A stretch of DNA of 35,987 nucleotides from assembly GCA_905221605.1 (NCBI GenBank), contig CAJNDS010001081.1, forward strand, positions 1 to 35,987, in the 5' to 3' direction. The notes beneath the pieces are model-generated. The model was not told the DNA's origin, searched no databases, and saw only the letters and a program-made list of their open reading frames with translations. This stretch comes from Symbiodinium natans. Taxonomy: Eukaryota; Sar; Dinophyceae; Suessiales; Symbiodiniaceae. Positions 28,113 through 35,987 of the stretch are shown here, piece by piece. The position numbers were made by a program, and so were the translations under genes. How positions within the stretch are numbered: position 1 is the stretch's first letter; every line of letters starts with the position of its first letter.

Positions 28113-29544
28113 CCTACTTCAGCCCCAACCCACCCAAATTGCAGGAGCTTTGCCCTGCCAGAATCAAGGGCGAGACTATCCCCTCCGGAATCCATTCAGG
28201 GTGAGGCTTCTCCCCGTTTCAATCAGTGACGGTCTTTCGAGTCCGTTTCCAAATTGTGAGTGCCTCAGGGCACCAAAGAGAATCTTGCATAGAATTGGAT
28301 CATGATTGATCGCATAAGGTTGCAGGTGTAAGAATGCAAGCAAGCAAGTGCTCAGTCCCGGCACATACCCAGATCCATCCATCGGAATATTCGCAGTCGT
28401 TCCGTTGGTCACCCTGCAGGACAAGCCGCCTTGATGTGGCTTTAGTACAGCCTGACACCGGTTTGGCCCCCTTGTTCGGTCTGTAGAGCAGACCGCTGGA
28501 CCGGGTTTTCGGGCTCAGGAGCTTGCGGGTCTTCCGCAGGCCCAACACGGGGTTCTCGCAAACACAGCGCCCGAAAGGATAACGTTAGAACCGGACCCTG
28601 AAGATCCTCACTGGTTGATGAGGGGAGGGAGCGCGCTGAGATGTTGGGGAACGGACGAGGATCCTAGTACTTTCCGGTCGGTTGTGGCCGAGGGCATGCT
28701 GCCCGGCATCAGTTTGGGGTTACCCGTGTTTGGCCTGCCGAGGATTTCCTTTGAGTTTCCTGCAGGGTGCTGTTGTTTCTCTCCGGGTGGTGCAAGCCCA
28801 TCCTGGAGGAAGCCTAGCGGCAGGCGTTGTTTGGTAGGGACCAAAACCTAGGCTGACGGACAGCCTGAGGCACCAGATTGCGGAGGTTAAAGGCTGTGGC
28901 TCGGTGCCCGAAAGCCTGCCCAGCTGAGATGCCCAAATCAACCAAGCCCTCCCTGCGTGCAAGTGGTGTGGGCTCCTCTGGAGCCGCTGAGGTTGAACCA
29001 GTGAGTAAGAGCGAGAAAGCTGGTCCTCCTCCCTGGTGAGTAAGTGCGAGAAAACCAGGTCAGCATACGGGGCAAACAGGAGCTCAGTGCTGCTGCGGCA
29101 TGAGTTTCTGGGGCCTAGGTTAGTAAGTGCGAGAAAGCTTAGGCCTGCTCCGGAGGTTGGCGACTTTTGCCTTCCACTTGTTTGCAGTTTGTACAGGCAT
29201 TGCCCATGTGTCGGTTCCGGACCTTCTGCCTTTTCTGAGTGAGCCGAATGTGGGTGAGTTTCTCCCCTGTACAGGCAGGGCCTATAGGGTAGGCAGTACA
29301 GACCAGGCAGTTCAACCTGCAGAACATTTGCCTAGGGCTTTGTATAGAGCCAAACCAGTGAGTAGCCGTAGGCCGCTGGTTAAGCCCTCATTGCTTTCTC
29401 TCGGTGTTCCCTGCACATAGTTCGGCCGTGTTAAGCAGGCCAAGGACACCTCGAGAGTTTTTCCTTTTCTGTGCATAGTTAATACCTTCCGGACCTTCGG
29501 TTCCGAAGAGCCTAACCTGGCTAGCGACGCAGTCCGCTTTCGAG
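28113..29544 (+). ncRNA. Structured RNA or structured 3' UTR, unit 1
   Basis: About 1.4 kb with no ORF shared between units. Hairpins seen: GCAGG/CCTGC near 28142; GTGCC-TCAG-GGCAC near 28260; CCATCGGAA/TTCCGTTGG 28379-28408; AAGCCGC/GTGGCTT 28423-28442; CGGTCTG/CAGACCG 28477-28495; TGCGG/CCGCA 28524-28538; GGGCA/TGCCC near 28694; AGGCTG-ACGGA-CAGCCT 28850-28866; three hairpins with a shared loop, 28997-29145; and AACCAG/CTGGTT 29353-29381. Several stems change in compensation in the other units, and the intermediates are mostly G.U on this strand, which favours an RNA read from the + strand. It may be a separate RNA or the 3' UTR of the preceding ORF. Confidence 0.45.
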
Positions 29545-29557
29545 TGATATATGTGAC

Positions 29558-29566
29558 TGGCTCAAG
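29558..29566 (+). other. Spliced-leader-like relict, array B unit 2
   Basis: TGGCTCAAG in the context GTGACTGGCTCAAG. Compared with unit 3 it lacks three T residues of the leader's TTTT run. Confidence 0.35.
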
Positions 29567-29684
29567 ATCTCGGCTCAACCCCGGTGGGGTGCACAGGTAG
29601 CAGAGCGGTAGCTGTGTGAACCAGCCTCGAGTCCCCTAACTGTTTTGGGTACCAGGCCTGCTTTTTCACAGCCTTCATTGAGCC

Positions 29685-30602
29685 ATGTCCAGAGCACCTG
29701 TGCAGTCGAGATCCTCACTGCCAGCAAGTGATGGGTTGGAGTCATCTCACCCAACTTGCTCTGCAGAGAGCCAGAAAGAAGGCACGGCCCGACTGGAGGG
29801 CGAAGCAGCCCGGCTTGGGGAACTCTTCCCTTATGCGAGTCCTCTTACAGCCGGCTGTGGAGGTTCTCCAGCCTTGGAAGACCAGGTAAGATGCTCGAGC
29901 AGCCTGGCAAATCCAGAGCGAACTTGGGCCCATAGAGCCAATTGTGGTCCCAGCCAATGCAGGACTTTCCACCAAGCACTCTGCTTTCGCTGGCATCACA
30001 AGGGCCGGAAAGAATGGCTGCTCCTCTCAGAGGATGGCAGCGTGTATTTTGTTCGCACCAGTAAATCCGGCAAAACAGTCAGAGCCGGACCTTGTGGGCA
30101 ATGGCGATGCATGGAAGACCCAGCAGAGCTCCACGGGGGAACGGGGGGCGACCCGCCCGTGCAGTGGCTTCGCCTGTTAAACTTTAACTGCACTGGCTGT
30201 GGTAATATTCCAACCCATAACCTCAGTTTCGTGCCAAGTCCTGGGAAAAGGCAACCAGCGGTCTTGCACGGAGAGGATGGAAGACGCATCGAGCTCCACT
30301 GTGCCCTTTGTCTTGAAAACTTTCTAGCTTGCACGTGGAGCTGGCCGAGTTTTGACCAAGCAGTTAGGAGACCGGTGTTCCTGGACGACGCTTCCCTTGC
30401 TGACTTGCGTCAGTTAGGTCACCAAGTCACGCAGCCCGCAGTGCCTTCGCTGGTTCCGCTGTCTTCTGCAGCCAGCGCACATGGCTGGACCTTCCTTGAG
30501 GAAGGGTGTTCTCAGGATCCAGACTCCCCAGAAGAAGCATGCAGCAGTGATTGGCAAGTGTGTGGCTTTGAAGATTTGGAAGACATCCCATGGGAGGTCT
30601 GA
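29685..30602 (+). CDS. Array B protein, copy 2 (305 aa)
   Basis: Intact and the same length as copy 1, with the CTGC and CALC pairs and the CGFEDLEDIPWEV end retained. A TGA two codons before the ATG fixes the start. Differences from copy 1 are mostly amino-acid changes in the N-terminal half (for example Phe to His at 104 and Ala to Ser at 115) and few in the cysteine region. The inner CAG/GTAAG donor is present (GT at 29886). Function unknown. Confidence 0.6.
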   Translation: MSRAPVQSRSSLPASDGLESSHPTCSAESQKEGTARLEGEAARLGELFPYASPLTAGCGGSPALEDQVRCSSSLANPERTWAHRANCGPSQCRTFHQALCFRWHHKGRKEWLLLSEDGSVYFVRTSKSGKTVRAGPCGQWRCMEDPAELHGGTGGDPPVQWLRLLNFNCTGCGNIPTHNLSFVPSPGKRQPAVLHGEDGRRIELHCALCLENFLACTWSWPSFDQAVRRPVFLDDASLADLRQLGHQVTQPAVPSLVPLSSAASAHGWTFLEEGCSQDPDSPEEACSSDWQVCGFEDLEDIPWEV

Positions 30603-32041
30603 CCTACTACAGCCCCAACCCACCCAAATTGCAGGAGCTTTGCCCTGCCAGAATCAAGGGCGAGACTCTCTCCTCCGGAATCATTTCACCCAGGGTGAGG
30701 CTTCTCCCCGTTCAATCAGTGACGGTCTTTAGAGTCCGTTCCCAAACTGTGAGTGCCTCAGGGCACCAAAGAGAATCTTGCATAGAATTGGATCATGCCT
30801 TGATCGCATAAGGTTGCAGGTGTAAGAATGCAAGCAAGCAAGTGCTCAGTCCCGGCACATACCCAGATCCAGCCATCGGAATATTCGCAGTCGTTCCGTT
30901 GGTCACCCTGCAGGACAAGCCGCCTTGATGTGGCTTCAGTACAGCCTGACACCGGTTTGGCCCCCTTGTTCGGTCTGTTGAGCAGACCGCTGGACCGGGT
31001 TTTCGGGCTCAGGAGCTTGCGGGTCTTCCACAGGCCCAACACGGGGTTCTCGCAAACACAGCGCCCGAAAGGATAACGTTAGAACCGGACCCTGAAGATC
31101 CTCACTGGTTGATGAGGGGAGGGTGCGCGCTGAGATGTTGGGGAACGGACGAGGATCCTAGTACTTTCCGGCCGGTTGTGGCCGAGGGCAAGCTGCCCGG
31201 CATCAGTTTGGGGTTACCCGTGTTTGGCCTGCCGAGGATTTCCTTTGTTTTTCCTGCAGGGTGTGTTGTTTTCTCCTGTTGGTGCAAGCCCTGCCAGGAG
31301 AATGCCTAGCGGCAGGCGTTGTTTGTTAGGGACCATAACTTAGGCTGACGGACAGCCAGTGGCACCAGATTGCGGAGGTTAAAGGCTGTGGCTCGGAGCC
31401 CGAAAGCCGGCCCAACTGTGATGCCCAAATCAACCAAGCCCTCCCTGCGTGCAAGTGGTGTGGGTTCATCTGGAGCCGCTGGGGTTGAACCAGTGAGTAA
31501 GAGCGAGAAAGCTGGTTCCTCCTACCTGGTGAGTAAGTGCGAGAAAACCAGGTCAGCATACGGGGCAAACAGGAGCTCAGAGCTGCTGCGGCATGGGTTT
31601 CTGGGGCCTAAGTGAGTAAGAGCGAGAAAGCTTAGGCCTGCCCCGGAGGTTGGCGACTTTGCCATCCACTTGTCTGCAGTTCGTACAGGCATAGCCCGTG
31701 TGTCGGTTCCAGACCTTCTGCCTTTTCTGAGTGAGCCGAATGGGTGAGCTTCTCCCCTGTACAGGCAGGGCTTATAGGGTAGGCAGTACAGACCAGGCAG
31801 TTCAACCTGCAGAACATTTGCCTAGGGCTTTGTACAGTGCCAAACCAGTGAGTAGCCGTTGGCCGCCGAGCTTCTCGCGGAACTGGTTAAGCCCTCAATG
31901 CTTTCTCTCGGTGATCCTGCACATAGTTCGGCCGTGTTAAGCAGGCCAAGGTCACCTCGAGAGTTTTGTGCTTTGTTAATACTTCCCGGAACTTCGGTTC
32001 CGAAGAGCCTAACCTGGCTAGCGACGCAGTCCGCTTTCGAG
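30603..32041 (+). ncRNA. Structured RNA or structured 3' UTR, unit 2
   Basis: Same hairpin series as unit 1. Notable here: GGCCTAAG/CTTAGGCC (31605-31638) is a perfect 8-bp stem; the ACCTGGT/ACCAGGT stem (31524-31553) has 7 bp; CGGTCTG/CAGACCG (30971-30989) has the loop TTGAG; TGCGG/CCACA (31018-31032) carries one C.A mismatch. The AACCAG/CTGGTT hairpin (31843-31888) has gained about 17 nt that form their own CGAG-CTT-CTCG stem. Confidence 0.45.
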
Positions 32042-32054
32042 TGATATATGTGAC

Positions 32055-32066
32055 TTTTGGCTCAAG
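32055..32066 (+). other. Spliced-leader relict, array B unit 3 (best match)
   Basis: TTTTGGCTCAAG is identical to the last 12 bases of the dinoflagellate spliced leader, about 120 bp before the ORF start. The bases further upstream do not match. Confidence 0.5.
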
Positions 32067-32185
32067 GTCTCGGCTCAACCCCGGTGGGGTGCACAGGTAG
32101 CAGAGCGGTAGCTGTGTGAACCAGCCTCGAGTCCCCTAACTGTTTTGGGTACCAGGCCTGCTTTTTCACAGCCTTCATTTGAGCC

Positions 32186-33101
32186 ATGTCAAGAGCACCT
32201 GTGCAGTCGAGATCCTCACTGCCAGCAAGTGATGGGTTGGAGTCATCTCACCCAACTTGCTCTGCAGAGAGCCAGAAAGAAGGCACGGCCCGACTGGAGG
32301 GCGAAGCAGCCCGGCTTGGGGAACTCTTCCCTTATGCGAGTCCTCGTACAGCCGGCTGTGGAGTTTCTCCAGCCTTGGAAGACCAGGTAAGATGCTCGAG
32401 CAGCCTGGCAAATCCAGAGCGAACTTGGGCCCATAGAGCCAATTGTGGTCCCAGCCAATGCAGGACTTTCCACCAAGCACTCTGCTTTCGCTGGCATCAC
32501 AAGGGCCGGAAAGAGTGGCTGCTCCTCTCCGAGGACAGCAGCGTGTATTTTGTTCGCACCAGCAAATCCGGCAAACAGTCCGAGCCGGACCCTGTGGGCA
32601 ATGGAGATGCATGGAAGACCCAGCAGAGCTCCACGGGGGAACGGGAGGCGACCCGCCCGTGCAGTGGCTTCGCCTTTTGAACTTTAATTGCACTGGCTGT
32701 GGTAACATTCCAACCCAAACCTCAACTTCTTGCCCGGTCCTGGGAAAAGGCAACCAGCGATCTTGCATGGAGAGGATGGAAGACGCATCGAGCTCTACTG
32801 TGCCCTTTGTCTAGAAAGCTTCCTAGCGTGCACGTGGAGCTGGCCGAGTTTCGACCAAGCAGTTAGGAGACCGGTGTTTCTGGACTACGCTTCCCTTGCT
32901 GACTTGCGTCAGTTAGGTCACCAAGGTACGGAGCCCGTAGAACCTTTGCTGGCGCCGCTGTCTTCTGCAGCCAGCGCACATGGCTGGACCTTCCTTGAGG
33001 AAGGGTGTTCTCAGGATCTAGACTCCCCAGAAGAAGCAGGCAACAGTGATTGGCTGGTGTGTGGCTTTGAAGACTTGGAAGACGTCCCCTGGGAGGTCTG
33101 A
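32186..33101 (+). pseudogene. Array B protein, copy 3, broken by two frameshifts
   Basis: Relative to copies 1, 2 and 4, one A is missing in a run at about 32573 (GGCAAACAG for GGCAAAACAG) and one base at about 32717 (CCCAAACC for CCCATAACC). The first shift moves reading to another frame and the second does not restore the original. The conserved stretch with CTGC, and then the CALC part with the C-terminus, therefore lie in two further frames. Sequence errors could mimic this, but both sites are covered by clean matches in three other copies. Confidence 0.75.
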
Positions 33102-34545
33102 CCTAATCCGGCCCCAACCCACCCAAATTGCAGGAGCTATGCCCTGCCAGAATCAAGGGTGAGACGCTCACCCTCCGGAATCCCTTTGTCACGGGTGAAG
33201 CTTCTCCCCGTCCAATCAGCGACGGTCCTGTGAGTCCGTTCCCAAACTGAGAGTGCCATAGGGCACCACGGAGAATCTTGCATAGAATTTGATCATTTAA
33301 TGATCGCATAAGGATGCAGGTTGTAAGAATGCAAGCAGAAGTGCTCAGTCCCGGCACGTACCCAGATCCATCCGTCGGAATATTTTCGCAGTTGTTCCGA
33401 TGGACACCCTGCAGGACAGGCCGCCTCGATGCGGCTTTTGTTCAGCCTGACACCGGTTCGGCCCCTGCTCGGTCTGTGCAGCAGACCGCTGGACCGGGTT
33501 TTCGGGCTCAGGTGCTTGTGGGTCTTCCACAGGCCCAACACGGGGTTCTCGCAAACACAGCGCACGAAAGGATAACGTTAGAACCGCACCCTGAAGATCC
33601 TCACTGGTTGATGAGGGGAGGGAGGGCGCTGAGGTGTGGCAGGAACGGACGAGGATCCTAGTACGCCGACCGTATGAGGTTTAGGGCATTTCCCTGCATC
33701 AGTTTGGGGTTACCCGTGTTTGGCCTGTCGAGGATCTCCTTTGAGATTCCTGCAGGGTGCTGTTGTTTCTCTCCGGGTGGTGCAAGCCCATCTTGGAGGA
33801 AGCCTAGCGGCAGGCGTTGTTGTTAGGGACCAATGCTTGGCTGACGGACAGCCAGAGGCACCAGATTGTGGAGGTTAAAGGCTGTGGCTCGGTGCCTGAA
33901 AGCCTGCCCAACTGCGCTGCCCAAATCAACCAAGCCCTCCCTGCGTGCAAGTGGTATGGGCTCCTTGGAGCCGCTGAGGTTGAACCAGTTAGTAAGAGCG
34001 AGAAAGCTGGTTCCCCTCCCTGGTGAGTAAGTGCGAGAAAGCCAGGTCAGCAAACGGGGCTAACAGGAGCTCAGTGCTGCTGCGGCATGAGTTCCTGGGG
34101 CCTAGGTTAGTAAGGGCGAGAAAGCCTAGGCCTGTGCCGGATGTTGGCGACTTTGCCAAGCCACTTGCGTTCAGTTTAGTACAGGCATTGCCCATGTATC
34201 GGTTCCAGACCTTCTGCCTTTTCTGAGTGAGCCGGAAGTGGGTGAGTTTTTCCCCTGTGCTGGCAGGGCTGATAGGGTAGGCAGTACAGACCAGGCAGTT
34301 CAACCTGCAGAACATTTTGCCTAGGGCTTTGTACAGTGCCAAACCAGTGAGTAGCCGTAGGCCGCCGAGCTTCTCGCGGAACTGGTTAGGCCCTTTTTCT
34401 TCTCTCGGTGCTCCCTGCACATAGTACGGCCGTGTCAAGCAGGCCAAGGACACCTCGAGAGTCCCTTTTCCGTGCATAGTTAATACCTACCGGAACTCCG
34501 GTTCCGAAGAGCCTAACCTGGCTAGCGACTCAGCCCGCTTTCGAG
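33102..34545 (+). ncRNA. Structured RNA or structured 3' UTR, unit 3
   Basis: Carries the most informative compensating changes: TCCGTCGGAA/TTCCGATGGA (33371-33404), AGGCCGC/GCGGCTT (33418-33437), TGTGG/CCACA (33517-33531), TGGCTG-ACGGA-CAGCCA (33838-33854) and GGCCTAGG/CCTAGGCC (34099-34132). The loop of CGGTCTG/CAGACCG (33470-33488) is TGCAG. The structures persist although this unit's ORF is broken, so they do not depend on the protein being made. Confidence 0.45.
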
Positions 34546-34558
34546 TGATATATGTGAC

Positions 34559-34567
34559 TGGCTCAAG
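34559..34567 (+). other. Spliced-leader-like relict, array B unit 4
   Basis: TGGCTCAAG in the same context as unit 2. Confidence 0.35.
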
Positions 34568-34686
34568 ATCTCGGCTCAACCCCGGTGGGGTGCACAGGTA
34601 GCAGAGCGGTAGCTGTGTGAACCAGCCTCGAGTCCCCTAACTGCTTTGGGTACCAGGCCTGCTTTTTCACAGCCTTCATTTAAGCC

Positions 34687-35592
34687 ATGTCCAGAGCACC
34701 TGTGCAGTCGAGATCCTCACTGCCGGCAAGTGACGGGTTGGAGTCATCTCACCCAACTTGCGATGCAGAGAGCCAGAAAGAAGGCACGGCCCGACTGGAG
34801 GGCGAAGCAGCCCGGCTTGGGGAACTCTTCCCTTATGCGAGTCCTCTTACAGCCGGCTGTGGAGTTTCTCCAGCCGTTAGATGCTCGATCAGCCTGGCAA
34901 ATCCAGAGCGAACTTGGGCCCATAGAGCCAATTGTGGTCCCAGCCAAAGCAGGACTTTCCACCAAGTACTCTGCTTTCGCTGGCTTCACAAGGGCCGGAA
35001 AGAGTGGCTGCTCCTCTCCGAGGACAGCAGCGTGTATTTTGTTCGCACCAGCAAATCCGGCAAAACAGTCAGAGCCGGACCTTGTGGGCAATGGAGATGC
35101 ATGGAAGACCCAGCAGAGTTCCACGGGGGAATGGGAGGCGACCCGCCCGTGCAGTGGCTTCGCCTTTTGAACTTCAATTGCACTGGCTGTGGTAACATTC
35201 CAACCCATAACCTCAATTTCGTGCCATGTCCTGGGAAAAGGCAACCTGCGATCTTGCATGGAGAGGATGGAAGACGCATCGAGCTCCACTGTGCCCTTTG
35301 TCTTGAAAACTTCCTGGCGTGCACGTGGAGCTGGCCGAGCTTTGACCAAGCAGTCAGGAGACCGGTGTTTCTGGACGACGCCTCCCTGGCCGGCATGCGT
35401 CAGGTAGGTCACCAAGTTATGGAGCCCGTTGATCCTTCGCTGGCGCCGCTGTCTTCTGCAGCCAGCGCACATGGCTGGACCTTCCCTGAGGAAGGGTGTT
35501 CTCTGGATCTAGACTCCCCAGAAGAAGCATGCAGCAGTGATTGGCTAGTGTGTGGCTTTGAAGACTTGGAAGACATCCCCTGGGAGGTCTGA
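34687..35592 (+). CDS. Array B protein, copy 4 (301 aa)
   Basis: Intact, with both CxxC pairs and the acidic end. Just before the ATG the in-frame stop is TAA instead of TGA. A 12-nt in-frame deletion (TTGGAAGACCAG) and a GTAAG to GTTAG change near 34877 remove the splice-donor-like site found in copies 1-3, shortening the protein by four residues. If that donor is real, this copy must be expressed unspliced. Function unknown. Confidence 0.6.
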   Translation: MSRAPVQSRSSLPASDGLESSHPTCDAESQKEGTARLEGEAARLGELFPYASPLTAGCGVSPAVRCSISLANPERTWAHRANCGPSQSRTFHQVLCFRWLHKGRKEWLLLSEDSSVYFVRTSKSGKTVRAGPCGQWRCMEDPAEFHGGMGGDPPVQWLRLLNFNCTGCGNIPTHNLNFVPCPGKRQPAILHGEDGRRIELHCALCLENFLACTWSWPSFDQAVRRPVFLDDASLAGMRQVGHQVMEPVDPSLAPLSSAASAHGWTFPEEGCSLDLDSPEEACSSDWLVCGFEDLEDIPWEV

Positions 35593-35987
35593 CCTAATAC
35601 GGCCCCAACCCACCCAAATTGCAGGAGCTATGCCCTGCCAGAATCAAGGGTGAGACTCTCCCCTCCGGAATCCATTGTCATAGAGGAGACTCTCCCTTTT
35701 CAAGCAAGGATGTACAAATCAAAGCGAAACTGCTTGCAGTGATTGCATAAGGATGCAGGTTAGAGCGAAAGCAGTTCAGTGCCCAGTCCCGGCACCCCCC
35801 CTTTCCATCCAACGGAATAGGTTCGCAGTTGTTCCGTTGGACACCCGGCAGGACTGGCCGCCATGATGCGGCCTGTGTTCAGCCTGACACCGGTTCGGCA
35901 CCTTTGCTCGGTCTGTCAAGCAGACCGCCGGACCGGGTTTTCGGGCTCAGGTGCTTGCGGGTACTTACAGGCCCAACACGGGGTTCT
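35593..35987 (+). ncRNA. Structured RNA or structured 3' UTR, unit 4 (partial)
   Basis: Three stems are well formed: TCCAACGGAA/TTCCGTTGGA (35808-35841, 10 bp perfect), GGCCGC/GCGGCC (35856-35873) and CGGTCTG-TCAAG-CAGACCG (35909-35927). The rest lies beyond the window. Confidence 0.4.

Larger units (their letters stand above)
27046..29544 (+). repeat. Array B unit 1
   Basis: First unit, directly joined to the retroelement's purine tract. Its start differs from the other units by an extra TGTGAGTA-like duplication (GATATATGTGAGTATGTGAG), possibly a scar of the junction. Confidence 0.92.
29545..32041 (+). repeat. Array B unit 2
   Basis: Complete unit, 2497 bp, closest in sequence to unit 1. 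Confidence 0.92.
32042..34545 (+). repeat. Array B unit 3
   Basis: Complete unit, 2504 bp. Its ORF is broken, but the downstream hairpins are as well preserved as in the other units. Confidence 0.92.
27046..35987 (+). repeat. Array B: tandem units of ~2.5 kb, each an ORF plus structured RNA region
   Basis: Units begin at TGATATATGTGA: 27046, 29545, 32042 and 34546, with lengths 2499, 2497 and 2504 bp, then a partial 1442 bp running off the window. Units are more diverged than those of array A, so the array is older or less homogenised. Each has a spliced-leader-like relict about 120 bp before an ORF, the ORF itself (about 0.9 kb), and about 1.4 kb of hairpin-rich sequence. Same-direction tandem genes are common in dinoflagellates. 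No similarity to array A was seen. Confidence 0.95.
34546..35987 (+). repeat. Array B unit 4, cut by the window end
   Basis: Contains the leader, the ORF and the first about 395 bp of the structured region. The stretch 35675-35765 is diverged from the other units and lacks the GTGCC/GGCAC hairpin. Confidence 0.92.

Noticed and set aside
28570-28640. Hammerhead ribozyme (CGAAA followed by TTGATGAG)
   Set aside because: The core needs CTGATGA; here it is TTGATGA, and no stem III with a cleavage triplet could be drawn.

Overview
The window most resembles nuclear DNA of a dinoflagellate. The evidence is indirect: GC-rich sequence, large head-to-tail tandem arrays, a very long Ty1/copia polyprotein, and degenerate copies of the dinoflagellate spliced-leader end (TTTTGGCTCAAG-like) upstream of coding regions. 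No rRNA, recognisable tRNA, CRISPR array or bacterial operon is visible. Genus and species cannot be given from this sequence.

Region 1 (1-17646, array A): six complete units and one truncated unit of a roughly 2.57-kb tandem satellite, all in the same orientation and differing by about a percent or two. Each unit holds a hairpin at its start, about 670 bp of GT-rich GGGTTTCC-type microrepeats with a canonical G-quadruplex motif, two strong GC-rich palindromes, and a T-rich tail. The third unit is enlarged to 3529 bp by a local triplication of a 481-bp segment. I see no convincing gene in array A; the best small ORF (94 codons) is conserved but weak.

Region 2 (17647-27045): one Ty1/copia-type LTR retrotransposon on the + strand. 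It has a possible 5' LTR remnant, a spliced-leader-like relict, a primer-binding site resembling the complement of initiator tRNA-Met, a 2946-codon Gag-PR-IN-RT-RNaseH polyprotein with an extra C-terminal domain, and a polypurine tract. No matching 3' LTR is visible. A 569-codon ORF lies in another frame between protease and integrase and looks like the genuinely coding frame there, although the polyprotein frame also stays open.

Region 3 (27046-35987, array B): three complete units and one partial unit of a second, more diverged 2.5-kb tandem repeat. Each unit begins with a spliced-leader-like relict, then an ORF of 301-305 codons with two CxxC pairs (the third copy is broken by two frameshifts), then about 1.4 kb without a gene. 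That gene-free part is packed with hairpins whose stems change in compensating ways between units, including A-U to G.U to G-C series on the + strand. This is the strongest candidate here for something undescribed: a tandemly repeated unit joining a small cysteine-paired protein to a structured RNA or structured 3' UTR.

All three regions point the same way. The retroelement sits exactly at the junction of the two unrelated arrays, and its 5' junction falls at the same CCCC/GG position as the boundary of the 481-bp triplication.
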